Assembly: GCA_019455065.1 (NCBI GenBank)
Contig: JACFNC010000002.1
Span: 186,001-250,000 of the forward strand
Length of the DNA stretch: 64,000 bases
DNA from: Rhodospirillales bacterium
Lineage (GTDB): Bacteria > Pseudomonadota > Alphaproteobacteria > Rhodospirillales > Magnetospirillaceae
Direction of reading: 5' to 3'
The translations under genes were made by a program, and so were the position numbers. Positions 46,357 through 55,992 of the stretch are shown piece after piece. The notes beneath the pieces are model-generated. The model was given only the letters and a program-made list of their open reading frames with translations. It was not told the origin of the DNA and made no database searches. How positions within the stretch are numbered: position 1 is the first letter of the stretch; every line of letters begins with the position of its first letter.

Positions 46357-47030
46357 TGGACTGGACGGCCATCGCCCTGTCCGCGAATCTGGCGCTGGTC
46401 ACGATGCTCGTTCTGCTGCCGCTCGCAATTGCCGCCGCCCGCTGGCTGGCCGTCACCCCGTTCCGGGGCAAGCCGTGGATCGAGGGGCTGCTGGCGCTGC
46501 CCCTGGTGCTGCCGCCGACGGTCATCGGCTATTACCTGCTGATCGCCATGGGCGCCCATTCGCCGCTCGGCCGCTGGTTCGAGGCAGTCGCCGGCCAAAC
46601 GCTGGCGTTCAGCTTCAGCGGGTTGGTCGTGGCGTCGGTGGTGTTCAACATTCCCTTCGCCGTGCAGCCGGTGCAGCGCGCCTTCGAGGCCATTTCGCCG
46701 GAAATTCGCGAGGCGGCGCAATGCTGCGGCCTGACCTTCTGGCAGGCCTTTCGCAAGATAGAGCTGCCTCTGGCGTGGCCGGGCATCCTGTCGGCCGCGG
46801 TGTTGACCTTCGCCCACACCCTGGGCGAGTTCGGCGTCGTGCTGATGGTGGGCGGCAACATCCCCGGCGAAACGAAAACCGTGGCCATCGCCATCTATGA
46901 CAAGACGCAGTCCTTCGACACCGCCTCGGCCGGCGCCATGGCCCTGCTGCTCCTGCTCATTTCCCTGGTCACGATCGCGGTCAGCTACGGCCTGGTGGAC
47001 CGCCTGATGCGAAAGCGCCGCGCGTCGTGA
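46353..47030 (+). CDS. modB: Molybdate ABC transporter permease
   Basis: A 225-residue permease with about five membrane segments. LPLVLPPTVIGYYLLIAMG and the EAA loop EIREAAQCCGLTFWQAFRKI are typical, as is HTLGEFGVVLMVGGNIPGET. It overlaps modA (ATGA) and modC (GTGA). Confidence 0.95.
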   Translation: MMDWTAIALSANLALVTMLVLLPLAIAAARWLAVTPFRGKPWIEGLLALPLVLPPTVIGYYLLIAMGAHSPLGRWFEAVAGQTLAFSFSGLVVASVVFNIPFAVQPVQRAFEAISPEIREAAQCCGLTFWQAFRKIELPLAWPGILSAAVLTFAHTLGEFGVVLMVGGNIPGETKTVAIAIYDKTQSFDTASAGAMALLLLLISLVTIAVSYGLVDRLMRKRRAS

Positions 47031-48115
47031 CGCTGCGCCTCGATTTGCACCACGGCGGGCCGCCGCTGGACTTCCGCGCCGATCTTCCGAAGGGCGTGAT
47101 CACCGCCCTGGTCGGACCTTCGGGCAGCGGAAAGACGTCGATCCTGCGCGCCGTCGCCGGCCTGCTGCGCCTGAAGCGCGCGCGCATCGCCATGGGCGAC
47201 GAGGTGTGGGACGACGGCAGGTTGCACCTCCGCGCGCGGCACCGGCCGATCGGCTTCGTGCCGCAGCACTACGGGCTTTTTCCGCATATGACGGCACTTG
47301 GCAACGTCGAGACCGCCCTGACACACCTGCCGGCGAAGGAGCGCCGCGCGCGGGCCGAGTCCTGCATCGCGCTGGCCCACGTCGCCGGCCTCGAGACGCG
47401 CTATCCCCGCGAGTTGTCGGGCGGCCAGAGGCAGCGCGTCGCACTGGCGCGGGCCATCGCCCGCGATCCCCGGCTGCTGCTGCTCGACGAACCGTTCTCC
47501 GCCGTCGACCGCAGCACCCGCAAACGCCTCTACCTGGAACTGCGCCGCCTGCACGAGCAACTGCACACGACGATCCTGCTGGTCACCCACGACCTGGACG
47601 AGGCGGCGCAGCTCGCCTCGCATCTGTGCCTGATCCGGCATGGCCGCCTGCTGCAGCAGGGGCCGACGGCCGAGGTAATGGCGCGGCCGCGCTGCGAGGA
47701 GGCGGCGCGCCTGCTCGATATCCCCAACGTCTTCGAGGGGGAAATCGAGGAAGGCGACCCCGCCGGTCCATTCCTGCTCTGGGGACCACACCGCCTCCGC
47801 ACGACGGGTCAGCGCCCGGAGGAAACCGGTTCGCGCCAGCGCTGGGCGGTGCTGCCGACCAACGTGCTGCTGGCCCGCACCGACAAGCCTTGGGGCAGCC
47901 ATCTGGAGAACCCCGTTCCCGCCCTGGTCGAGGACGTGGTCCTGATGGGCGGCGATGCCGTGGTCTGGGTACGGCCCCGGGGATTGCCCGAGGAACGGGT
48001 GCAGATGCGCCTGCCGGCGCGCGCGGTGCGGCGCTACAGCGTGGTTTCCGGCACCGAGGTGACGATGTGCCTGCGCGCCGCCGACATCGTGCTGCTGCGT
48101 GAGAGCAGGCCTTAG
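47027..48115 (+). CDS. modC: Molybdate ABC transporter ATP-binding protein
   Basis: A 362-residue ATPase. Walker A GPSGSGKTSILRAVAG, signature ELSGGQRQRVALARAIA, Walker B LLLLDEPFSAVDR. A C-terminal TOBE-like region (about 285-360, PVPALVEDVVLMGGDAVVW) is present, so molybdate could be sensed here. GTG start overlaps modB. A dispersed repeat follows the stop. Confidence 0.94.
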   Translation: MTLRLDLHHGGPPLDFRADLPKGVITALVGPSGSGKTSILRAVAGLLRLKRARIAMGDEVWDDGRLHLRARHRPIGFVPQHYGLFPHMTALGNVETALTHLPAKERRARAESCIALAHVAGLETRYPRELSGGQRQRVALARAIARDPRLLLLDEPFSAVDRSTRKRLYLELRRLHEQLHTTILLVTHDLDEAAQLASHLCLIRHGRLLQQGPTAEVMARPRCEEAARLLDIPNVFEGEIEEGDPAGPFLLWGPHRLRTTGQRPEETGSRQRWAVLPTNVLLARTDKPWGSHLENPVPALVEDVVLMGGDAVVWVRPRGLPEERVQMRLPARAVRRYSVVSGTEVTMCLRAADIVLLRESRP

Positions 48116-48123
48116 ACTGTGTT

Positions 48124-48193
48124 CGTCATTCCCGCGTAAGCGGGAATCCATATTCGCCAATGGTTATGGCTTCCCGCTTGCGCGGGGGTGACG
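48124..48193. repeat. Two-hairpin intergenic repeat bounded by CGTCA/TGACG
   Basis: The element starts with CGTCA and ends with TGACG. It contains hairpin ATTCCCGC/GCGGGAAT (48128-48147) and a second CCCGC/GCGGG (48173-48186). It lies between the convergent ends of modC and hda. Such ATTCCCGC-GCGGGAAT units are dispersed in many proteobacteria. Confidence 0.72.
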
Positions 48194-48208
48194 ATGATGA
48201 AGACTTGG

Positions 48209-48901
48209 TTACGGGGAGAGAGGCAAGGACGGAGAAGCCAATTCCTCGACGACTTCGCGCGCCAGCGGAAGCGTGACCTCGCGCCGGCGGGCCAGGGCGG
48301 CGGCGTCGATGGCGGCGGCCACGGCGCGGGCCGCGGCGAAGGAGCGCTCGATGCGGGCGACGAGAAAGGAGATGACGTCGCCGCCCACCCGCAACTGCCG
48401 GTCCGCGAACAGCTTGACCAATAGCGCGGCCATCAGGGCGTCGTCCGGCGGCCGGATGCCCACTGCCGGGCAAGCGATGAGCCGCGAACGCAGGTCGGGG
48501 AGGGCGATCGGCCAGCGGGCCGGCGCGGCGCGGCCGGTCAGCAGCAGGCAACGGCCCGCCTCGCGGGCGGCATTGAAGAGATGGAGCAGCGCCTCCTCGT
48601 CGACGCCGCGGTCGGCGTCCTCGACCACCACCGCCGGATGTTCGAGCAGCCGCGGCGGGTCATCGCCGCGCAGCGACGCGGCGGCCACCAGGGGCGCGCC
48701 GCTGCGCGCCGCGAAGACGTGGGCAAGATGCGTCTTGCCGCAGCCGGCGGGTCCGTGAATGGCCAGCGCCGGCGCCGGCCAGTCCGGCCAGCGGTCCAGC
48801 CACGCCATGGCCTGGGCGTTGCAGTCGGCAACCAGGAAGTCCTCGCCGCCGAGGGCCGGCCGCAAGGCAAGGTCGAGCGGCAACTGGGCGGGCTTCTTCA
48901 C
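48209..48901 (-). CDS. hda: DnaA-related ATPase Hda
   Basis: Regulatory inactivation of DnaA: with the sliding clamp it promotes DnaA-ATP hydrolysis. The 230-residue protein begins KKPAQLPLDLAL, where QLPLDL is the clamp-binding motif. Walker A-like GPAGCGKTHLAHVFAARSGA and VVVEDADRG follow. GTG at 48901 overlaps the stop of the permease gene. The C-terminal end is trailed by the repeat at 48124. Confidence 0.9.
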   Translation of the reverse strand: MKKPAQLPLDLALRPALGGEDFLVADCNAQAMAWLDRWPDWPAPALAIHGPAGCGKTHLAHVFAARSGAPLVAAASLRGDDPPRLLEHPAVVVEDADRGVDEEALLHLFNAAREAGRCLLLTGRAAPARWPIALPDLRSRLIACPAVGIRPPDDALMAALLVKLFADRQLRVGGDVISFLVARIERSFAAARAVAAAIDAAALARRREVTLPLAREVVEELASPSLPLSP

Positions 48902-49971
48902 GAGGGCGTACCGGGCGGGGGCTCGTCGTAAAGGGGGCTGTCCAGATAACGCTGCAGGGCGAAGCGGGCGAGCACCCCGATGACCGCGGCCACCGGCACC
49001 GCAAGCAGAACGCCGACGAACCCGAACAGGGCGCCGCCGGCCAGCAGGGCGAAGATCACCCACACCGGATGCAGCCCGACGCGGTCGCCGACCAGCTTCG
49101 GCGTCAGGAAGTTGCCCTCGATCGCCTGCCCGATCAGGAACACCGCCGCCACCGCAATCGCCAGCCCCCATTCCGACGACTGCGCCAGCGCCAGCCCGAC
49201 GCCGACCAGGAACCCGGCGATGCTGCCGAGATAAGGTACGAATGAAATCAGCCCCGCGCCGATGCCGACGATCAATCCCAGCTCCAGCCCCACCATCGTC
49301 AGCCCGACCCCATAGAACACCGCAAGAATGAGGCACACGCTGGCTTGGCCTCGCACGAACCCGGACAGGGTGCGGTTGATCTCGCGCACCTGTTCGCGGA
49401 TGACCGCTGCCCGCCGACGCGGCAGCCAGCCGTCCATCTTCGCCAGCATGCGGTCCCAGTCGCGCAGCAGATAGAACGTGACCACCGGCGTGATGAACAG
49501 GAGCGACAGGAGATTGACCAGCGCCAGACTGCCGCTGAGAACGCCCCGCAAGACGTTCGCCACCCATCCGACGACGGTGCCCGCATAATTTCCCACCGCA
49601 TCGCGCAGCCGCTCGACATCCTCGGGCGAGAGATAGCGCTCGACGGCGGCGAGCATGGGGCCTGCGCGTTCCACCAAGCCTTGGATATAGCCTGGGATGC
49701 GGGTCGCGAAGGCGGTGATCTGTCCTTCGAGCACCGGCAGGACGAGAATGACGCCGAGCCCGGCCAGCACGAAAAAGCCGACCGTGATGATGATCGTGGC
49801 GACCAGACGCGAGGCTCCCATCCGTTCGAGGCGGTCGGCCAGCGGATCGAGGAAATAGGCCACCGCCATACCGGCGACGAACGGCAGCAGGATGCCGCGC
49901 AGCAGGTAGACCGCGATCAGCAGGGCGGCTATCGCGATCAGCCAGTAGCGCACCCGTTGCTCTGGCCTCAC
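48898..49971 (-). CDS. AI-2E family transporter (UPF0118/PerM)
   Basis: A 357-residue membrane protein with about eight hydrophobic segments (IAIAALLIAVYLLRGILLPF, ATIIITVGFFVLAGLGVILV, FLIGQAIEGNFLTPKLVGDR). The family includes TqsA, PerM and Na/H antiporter-like members; substrate not predictable. GTG at 49971 overlaps the phosphatidyltransferase stop. Confidence 0.9.
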   Translation of the reverse strand: MRPEQRVRYWLIAIAALLIAVYLLRGILLPFVAGMAVAYFLDPLADRLERMGASRLVATIIITVGFFVLAGLGVILVLPVLEGQITAFATRIPGYIQGLVERAGPMLAAVERYLSPEDVERLRDAVGNYAGTVVGWVANVLRGVLSGSLALVNLLSLLFITPVVTFYLLRDWDRMLAKMDGWLPRRRAAVIREQVREINRTLSGFVRGQASVCLILAVFYGVGLTMVGLELGLIVGIGAGLISFVPYLGSIAGFLVGVGLALAQSSEWGLAIAVAAVFLIGQAIEGNFLTPKLVGDRVGLHPVWVIFALLAGGALFGFVGVLLAVPVAAVIGVLARFALQRYLDSPLYDEPPPGTPS

Positions 49972-50531
49972 GGCCGGTCTCCGACCTTCGCCGACTGGGC
50001 GATCCGGCTCCACCAGACGGCAAGATAAGCGATGCCCGAAGCCAGCGTCGTCAGAGCCACGAGATAGGTCAGCAACGCGATCACGAGCGAGAGGCCGAGC
50101 CCGAAGCCGAGATGGGCAAGCACCACCGAGGCGAGGACCAGTTGCATGGCGGTGTTGACCTTGCTGATGAAGATCGGCCGGTCGGCCGCCCGATCGGTAA
50201 CCACGTACATCAGCAGCACTCCGCCGATGATGAACACGTCGCGGAAAACCACCATTATGACCAGCCAGCTCTCCAGTTCGCCCTGCCACCCGAGCGCGAC
50301 GTAGATGCTGACGAGAAGGGCCTTGTCGGCGAGCGGATCGAGATAGGTTCCCAGCAGCGTCCGGGCGTTGAACAGGCGCGCCAGCAGGCCGTCGAGCGCA
50401 TCGCTGACCCCCGCGGCGACGAACAGCCAGAAGGCGGCCAGCATGCGGCCGTCGCTGATCAGCCATACGGTGACCGGTACGGACAGCAGCCGGCCGAGGG
50501 TCAGGAGATTGGGGAGATTGAGCGTGTTCAC
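49968..50531 (-). CDS. CDP-alcohol phosphatidyltransferase family protein
   Basis: A 187-residue membrane enzyme. The signature SDALDGLLARLFNARTLLGT continues YLDPLADK and fits DG-x2-AR-x8-G-x3-D-x3-D. It transfers a phosphatidyl group to an alcohol, possibly glycerol 3-phosphate (PgsA-like) or phosphatidylglycerol. GTG at 50531 overlaps the DUF2066 stop. Four genes from DUF2066 to hda are coupled. Confidence 0.9.
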   Translation of the reverse strand: MNTLNLPNLLTLGRLLSVPVTVWLISDGRMLAAFWLFVAAGVSDALDGLLARLFNARTLLGTYLDPLADKALLVSIYVALGWQGELESWLVIMVVFRDVFIIGGVLLMYVVTDRAADRPIFISKVNTAMQLVLASVVLAHLGFGLGLSLVIALLTYLVALTTLASGIAYLAVWWSRIAQSAKVGDRP

Positions 50532-51628
50532 CGTTGTTCGGACGCGGTAGCAAGCGGATGCATGAGCCATTGGCCGTCGGCCCAGGCCAGTTCCAACCCA
50601 TTGCGCATCAGCGCGGTCTGCAACTGCTGCTGGTCGCCGACGAAATCCAGCAGCAACGCGGCATTGGTGCGATTGAGCGAGACGACCTGATAGGCACGTA
50701 CCTGCGGCACGCGATCGAGCCTCCGGCGCACCGTCAGCCAGTCGTCGAGCCCGCCCAGCGGCACCACGGTCGCCATCGTGGCGCCCCGGTCGAATTCGAG
50801 AAGGTTTTCGCGCTTGTACGCCTCGCCGATGGCGAAGACCGCATCGGCGGCGGCGCGGGCGAGCAGCGCATCCCGCGTTTCGCCCTCGGCCGCCACGTAC
50901 TGAAAGGAGCTTCTCTCGGGCAGGGGAACGCCGGGACCGGAGGCGAACAGCCGCACCTCGACGGCGCCGCCGTCCGTCGGCGGCGCGACGGCCAGGGCGA
51001 CTAGGGTGTCCGTGGCGCCGTAGCGCCCGGCGACCGCGGCAAGAGCGGCGGGGTCGGCGGCCAGGGCCTGTTCCGCCGACACCGCCGTCACGTCGGCCAG
51101 TTCGCCGAGGGGCACGATGATCGGGACCAGTCCTTCGCTGCGCCGCCGCGCCCACACGTACCGCCAGGGGTTGGGATCTCCCCACAGGGTCGCCTCGGCG
51201 CCCTCGGTGTAGACGGGAAGGACCACGACGGGCTGGCGCCGCGCCTCGGCGTAAGGCAGGCCGGCGGCACGCAGAAAGCCGCGGATCGCATCCCCCCTGA
51301 AGCGTACCGACAGGTTCGCGATGTACCGCACCGAGGATGCCTTTTCGCTCTCGATGCCGACGTCCCGGACCAAGGCCGCGATTTCGGCCGGGGACGGTGC
51401 CGGCAGCCGGTCGTGATAGGCGGCGGGTACGAGACGTTCCAACACCCGCCGCAAGGCGACCTGCTGCCCCTCGGCCAAAGCCTGTTCGCGCGCCGCGGCC
51501 GCCGACGCCGCGCGGACGTCCACCGCCACGCCACTGACCGAGAAGGCGTCGGTCATCTGAGCCATCGCCGGCCATGCCGAGGCAGCCAACAGAACCAACA
51601 ATCCCGTGATCGGGGCAAACCAGCGCAT
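50528..51628 (-). CDS. DUF2066 domain protein, exported
   Basis: A 366-residue protein with a Sec signal (FAPITGLLVLLAASAWPAMAQ). The mature N-terminal region (VDVRAASAAAAREQALAEGQ, LRRVLERLVP) is typical of DUF2066. Function unknown, periplasmic. ATG at 51628 follows GGCGGGTAGG. First gene of the hda operon, divergent from purM, as in many relatives. Confidence 0.85.
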   Translation of the reverse strand: MRWFAPITGLLVLLAASAWPAMAQMTDAFSVSGVAVDVRAASAAAAREQALAEGQQVALRRVLERLVPAAYHDRLPAPSPAEIAALVRDVGIESEKASSVRYIANLSVRFRGDAIRGFLRAAGLPYAEARRQPVVVLPVYTEGAEATLWGDPNPWRYVWARRRSEGLVPIIVPLGELADVTAVSAEQALAADPAALAAVAGRYGATDTLVALAVAPPTDGGAVEVRLFASGPGVPLPERSSFQYVAAEGETRDALLARAAADAVFAIGEAYKRENLLEFDRGATMATVVPLGGLDDWLTVRRRLDRVPQVRAYQVVSLNRTNAALLLDFVGDQQQLQTALMRNGLELAWADGQWLMHPLATASEQR

Positions 51629-51763
51629 CGGACCTACCCGCCTGCCTCGTAAGATAACGCTCGCCGACGATACCGGCATGAGGCGGGAAACGCCAGTTGC
51701 CACATGACGTTCTCGACAATCCGCCTACCTGCCCGGAATTTCCGGCGGCTCGTCAAGCGGACG

Positions 51764-51791
51764 TTGAAAACCCGTGAGGATGGGGTATCTT
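51764..51791 (+). promoter_or_regulatory. Candidate promoter of purM-purN
   Basis: TTGAAA (51764-51769), 16-base spacer, TATCTT (51786-51791), about 45 bases before the inferred ATT start. Confidence 0.45.
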
Positions 51792-51837
51792 TCGCCCGTC
51801 GCGGCGACAGCCGCCCCCTCCTGCCAGCGAGGCGACG

Positions 51838-52917
51838 ATTAGCGACCCATCCAACAAAGGTCTGACCTACCGGGATGCCGGCGTCGACATCGATGCCGGC
51901 GAGGCCCTGGTCGACGCCATCAAACCGCTCGCCAAGTCCACCGCCCGGGCCGGCGCGGCCGCGGGACTGGGGGGGTTCGGCGCCCTGTTCGACCTGAAGG
52001 CGGCGGGGTACCAGGACCCCATCCTGGTCGCCACCACCGATGGGGTCGGCACCAAGCTGAAGGTCGCCATCACCGCCGGGCGCCACGACGGCGTGGGTAT
52101 CGACCTGGTGGCAATGTGCGTCAACGACCTCGTCGTCCAGGGTGCGGAGCCGCTGTTCTTCCTCGACTACTTCGCGACGGGCAAGCTCGACGTGGAGGCT
52201 GGCCGCGCCATCATCGCCGGCATCGCCGCCGGGTGCCGCGAGGCGGGATGCGCCCTGATCGGAGGCGAGACCGCGGAAATGCCTGGGATGTACGCGCACG
52301 GGGACTACGACCTGGCCGGCTTCGCGGTCGGTGCCGTCGAGCGCGGCCGCGACCTGACGGGAACCACGGTGCGGCCCGGCGACGTGATCCTGGGGCTGGC
52401 ATCGTCGGGCGTGCACTCCAACGGCTTTTCGCTGGTGCGGCGCGTCGTCGAGCGGACGGGCCTCGATTACGCGACCCCGGCACCTTTCGCGCCCGACCTT
52501 TCCCTGGGCGAGGCGTTGCTGACGTCGACGCGCATTTATGTGAAAAGCTGCCTGGCCGCCATCCGTGCCGGCAAGATCAAGGCGCTGGCCCACATCACCG
52601 GAGGCGGCCTGATCGAGAACATCCCGCGCGTCCTGCCGGCTGGAACGGCGGCGGAACTGGACGCGAGGAACTGGACGCTGCCACCGGTCTTTCGCTGGCT
52701 CGCGAAGGAAGGCGGGGTGTCGACGGTCGAGATGGCGCGCACCTTCAACTGCGGCATCGGCATGGTCGCCGTGGTGGCCAGTGAGGATGCCGACGAGGCT
52801 GCACGCATCCTGACGGCGGCGGGCGAAACCGCGCTGCCGATCGGCCGCGTCGTTGCGCACGGCGGCGACGAACCCCAGAGCCGCGTGTTGCATGCCGAGG
52901 CCGCATGGCGCGCCTGA
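51838..52917 (+). CDS. purM: Phosphoribosylformylglycinamidine cyclo-ligase, apparent ATT start
   Basis: Closes the imidazole ring to make AIR in purine synthesis. The 359-residue protein reads [20 protein letters not shown] at its N-terminus, then [47 protein letters not shown] and [11 protein letters not shown]. The open frame begins after a stop at 51775 and contains no ATG, GTG or TTG before the conserved region. ATT at 51838 lies where homologues have Met and has GAGG nine bases upstream. ATT is known as a start in E. coli infC and pcnB. A sequencing error (ATG read as ATT) would give the same picture. It overlaps purN by 13 bases. Confidence 0.9.
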   Translation: MSDPSNKGLTYRDAGVDIDAGEALVDAIKPLAKSTARAGAAAGLGGFGALFDLKAAGYQDPILVATTDGVGTKLKVAITAGRHDGVGIDLVAMCVNDLVVQGAEPLFFLDYFATGKLDVEAGRAIIAGIAAGCREAGCALIGGETAEMPGMYAHGDYDLAGFAVGAVERGRDLTGTTVRPGDVILGLASSGVHSNGFSLVRRVVERTGLDYATPAPFAPDLSLGEALLTSTRIYVKSCLAAIRAGKIKALAHITGGGLIENIPRVLPAGTAAELDARNWTLPPVFRWLAKEGGVSTVEMARTFNCGIGMVAVVASEDADEAARILTAAGETALPIGRVVAHGGDEPQSRVLHAEAAWRA

Positions 52918-53555
52918 GGCTGGGCGTCCTGGTCTCGGGCCGCGGCAGCAACCTCCAGGCCCTGCTGGACGCCTGTGCCGACCCGGACTTCCCGGCCGAG
53001 GTCGCGTTGGTCATCAGCAACGTGCCCGACGCCTACGCGCTGACCCGGGCGGAGAGCGCCGGCGTCCCCACCCTGGTGGTCCGCCACAAGGAGTTCGCCG
53101 ACCGCGCCGCCTTCGACGCCGCGCTTGACGCGGCCCTGCGGCAGGCCAGGGTGGACCTGGTCTGTCTGGCCGGTTTCATGCGCCTGTTGACCGAAGGCTT
53201 CGTAGAGGGATGGCGCGACAGGATCATCAACATCCACCCCTCGCTTCTGCCCGCCTTCCGCGGGCTCCATACCCACGAGCAAGCACTCGAGGCCGGCGTG
53301 CGCTTCCACGGTTGCACGGTCCATTTCGTCCGGCCTGAACTCGACGACGGGCCGATCATCGTGCAGGGCGTCGTGCCGGTGCGGGCCGACGACGACGCCG
53401 ACGCCCTGGCGGCGCGCGTGCTCGAGGTCGAGCATAGAATCTTCCCCCTTGCCGTCCGGCTGATCGCCGAGGGCCAAGCCGTGGTCGAAGGAAATGGAGT
53501 GCGCGTTCGCGGGGCGATTGCCTCGGACGCCGTATTGATCAACCCTGCCCCCTGA
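52905..53555 (+). CDS. purN: Phosphoribosylglycinamide formyltransferase
   Basis: Formylates GAR with 10-formyl-THF in purine synthesis. The 216-residue protein has [29 protein letters not shown], the catalytic Asn/His in [20 protein letters not shown] and Asp in [12 protein letters not shown] at 52905 lies within the end of purM. Confidence 0.96.
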   Translation: MARLRLGVLVSGRGSNLQALLDACADPDFPAEVALVISNVPDAYALTRAESAGVPTLVVRHKEFADRAAFDAALDAALRQARVDLVCLAGFMRLLTEGFVEGWRDRIINIHPSLLPAFRGLHTHEQALEAGVRFHGCTVHFVRPELDDGPIIVQGVVPVRADDDADALAARVLEVEHRIFPLAVRLIAEGQAVVEGNGVRVRGAIASDAVLINPAP

Positions 53556-53630
53556 AGACTTCCACCTAAGATTGCCTTCGCCTTAAGTTGCGCTTAACCT
53601 AGCCGCACGCGTGATGATGGGGAGTGTCAG

Positions 53631-55391
53631 GTGGCCGACGGTGCCCTCAAGAAATGGCATCCCTTCTCTCTAGTGGCCGTCTCGATCTTCGTCCCCTTGG
53701 TTTTCGTCATGGTTGCCGGGGTACAGACCTACCGTCTCGCGTTCCAGGCGGCCGATCGCCAAGTCCAAGACGGCTTGGCCATTCTAGAGGAACAGGCGGC
53801 CAAGGTTTTTGACACCCACGAGTTGGTTCGTCGCCTTGTCGAACAGCGGATCTCGAAGCTCTCATGGATCGAGATCGAAGGCTCGAGCGAGATCAACACC
53901 TTTCTCTTCGAGATTGCAAATCGGTTCAGCCAGGTGGGCTCGATCTGGCTGATCGATTCCAACGGCTGGGCACGCAGCACCAGCCACTCCTTCCCGGCGC
54001 CCAGGCTGAACTTCGCCGACCGAGATTATTATCGATACCTCGACACCAACGAGGGTGTTTTCGTTTCGGCCAGCTATACCGGAACGCTCACCGGCCGCGA
54101 GAGTTTCAACGTGGTCACCCACCACCGGAGCAGTTCGGGGGAATCGCGCGGCTACGTCTGCATCGCGGTCGATGCTAACTTCTTCAACACCTTCCTGGCC
54201 CGCATCGTGCGGCATCACGCGGGCGGCTTCGCGGGGCTCATCCGGGCGGACGGCGAACCACTCGCTCTCCATCCACCGGAGCGGCAGGACGCCGCCAGAG
54301 ACGCCCTCGCGAGGGCGGTGGCAAGCACCAAGGAGATCGCCCGCGGGACTTTTCAGTTCGACGCCGAAGGCAACCGGTATGGAGTGGCGAGGCTCGCCGA
54401 CTATCCCGTCTATCTGGTTTTCGCGGTGCCGCGGAGCACGGTTCTAGCCGGGTGGTATGGGGTGATGAAAACCTATGCGGGTTTCGGGGTGCTTGCCGCC
54501 ATCATCCTCGTCAGCCTGTCGCTGATGGTCGGCAGCCGCCTGCGCCAGCAGAAGAAGCTCACGGCAACCCTCGAGGCGATGATCGAGGAGCGCAGCAAGG
54601 AGTTGGAGCGGGCGAATACCCACAGGCATTTCACCCTGGCCAGCAAGATGGAAGCCCTTGGAAACATGGCCGGCGGCATGGCCCATGAGCTGAACAACGT
54701 TCTCGTTCCCATTCTCGGGCTGAGCGATCTGGCCCTGCGCGAAGTCGAGAAGGGCGGCCGCCTTCACCAGCAGTTGGACGCGCTCCACCGCGCCGCCGGC
54801 CGCGCCCGCGACATCGTCCGCCAGGTGCTGTTGTTCAGCCGGGCGGAACCGCTCAAGGCGCATCGCGTTCACGCCGCGGCCGCGGTCCGCGACGCCGTGC
54901 GCCTCGTCAAGCTGACCACGCCCAGCACCATAACACTGGATTGCCGGATCACCGCCGAAGACGTGTTCGTCATGGCGGACGAAACGCAGCTGAACCAGGT
55001 GCTGATCAACCTCATCAACAACTCGGTCGACGCCATTGGCGGCGGCATCGGCGGCATCGAGGTGTCCTTGACCGAGCGCCTGATCGAAGGCGAGGAAAGC
55101 CCAGGTTGGCTTGCCCTGGCGGTGCGGGACGACGGATGCGGAATGGAACAGTCGGTCCAGGCGAAGCTGTTCGAACCCTTCTTCACGACCAAGCCGGTCG
55201 GCCAGGGGACGGGAATGGGATTGCCGGTCGTCCACGGCATCGTGACGGCCTGGGGCGGGCTGGTCGAGGTTACCAGCGCCCCCGGACGCGGAACGACGGT
55301 GACCGTGCTGCTGCCGATCTCCGCCGGCGGGACGCAGGACGCGCCGCGCCCGCCGGCGGAGGTCCCTGGCGTAGGAGCGGACGCGCCCTAG
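53631..55391 (+). CDS. Membrane sensor histidine kinase with Cache-like periplasmic domain
   Basis: A 586-residue kinase. TM1 about 14-33, a Cache-like extracellular domain to about 280 ([20 protein letters not shown], then [13 protein letters not shown]), TM2 about 285-305, a coiled coil, then an NtrB-type H box ([20 protein letters not shown]) and HATPase ([34 protein letters not shown]). GTG at 53631 has GGGGAG upstream. No response regulator adjoins, so it is an orphan. Similar kinases of this type sense small organic ligands such as dicarboxylates. Confidence 0.88.
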   Translation: MADGALKKWHPFSLVAVSIFVPLVFVMVAGVQTYRLAFQAADRQVQDGLAILEEQAAKVFDTHELVRRLVEQRISKLSWIEIEGSSEINTFLFEIANRFSQVGSIWLIDSNGWARSTSHSFPAPRLNFADRDYYRYLDTNEGVFVSASYTGTLTGRESFNVVTHHRSSSGESRGYVCIAVDANFFNTFLARIVRHHAGGFAGLIRADGEPLALHPPERQDAARDALARAVASTKEIARGTFQFDAEGNRYGVARLADYPVYLVFAVPRSTVLAGWYGVMKTYAGFGVLAAIILVSLSLMVGSRLRQQKKLTATLEAMIEERSKELERANTHRHFTLASKMEALGNMAGGMAHELNNVLVPILGLSDLALREVEKGGRLHQQLDALHRAAGRARDIVRQVLLFSRAEPLKAHRVHAAAAVRDAVRLVKLTTPSTITLDCRITAEDVFVMADETQLNQVLINLINNSVDAIGGGIGGIEVSLTERLIEGEESPGWLALAVRDDGCGMEQSVQAKLFEPFFTTKPVGQGTGMGLPVVHGIVTAWGGLVEVTSAPGRGTTVTVLLPISAGGTQDAPRPPAEVPGVGADAP

Positions 55392-55810
55392 CCGGCGATC
55401 TCGATTTCGGAGAAGAAGAACGCCACTTCCTTGGCGGCGTTTTCGAGCGAGTCGGAACCATGCACCGAATTCGCCTCGACCGATTCGGCGAAATCGGCCC
55501 GGATCGTCCCGGCAGCGGCGTTCGCCGGGTTCGTCGCCCCCATGATCTCACGATTGCGGGCCACGGCGTTCTCACCCTCCAGGACCTGAACCACCACCGG
55601 GCCCGAGATCATGAACTTGCACAGGTCGTTGAAGAACGACCGTTCGCGGTGCACGGCATAGAACTTCTCGGCCTGATCGCGGGTCAGTTGCACGCGCTTC
55701 TGCGCGACGATGCGCAGGCCGGCCTCTTCGAAACGGGCGTTGATCTTTCCCGTGAGATTGCGCCGCGTGGCATCCGGCTTGATGATGGACAAGGTGCGTT
55801 CGACTGACAT
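55388..55810 (-). CDS. ndk: Nucleoside diphosphate kinase
   Basis: Balances NTP pools by phosphate transfer through His. The 140-residue protein has [20 protein letters not shown] and [16 protein letters not shown], with the active-site His in [15 protein letters not shown] at 55810 follows GGAGGG. It converges on the sensor kinase gene, overlapping by 4 bases. Confidence 0.97.
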   Translation of the reverse strand: MSVERTLSIIKPDATRRNLTGKINARFEEAGLRIVAQKRVQLTRDQAEKFYAVHRERSFFNDLCKFMISGPVVVQVLEGENAVARNREIMGATNPANAAAGTIRADFAESVEANSVHGSDSLENAAKEVAFFFSEIEIAG

Positions 55811-55992
55811 ATCCGAGAAACCCTCCGGCTGAAAACCACGCCGGCCATCCGAAATGGGCGCCCGTGCGCCCTCTCCGCGGCCCGACGGTTTGGCGGCGGG
55901 GTTATATCCCGATCGAGGAACGCTGGCAACCCATCCCACGCGTCGGCCGAACGGACTTTGCCAGGCGGTGCGGCATCTGGTAAGACGCCGCC

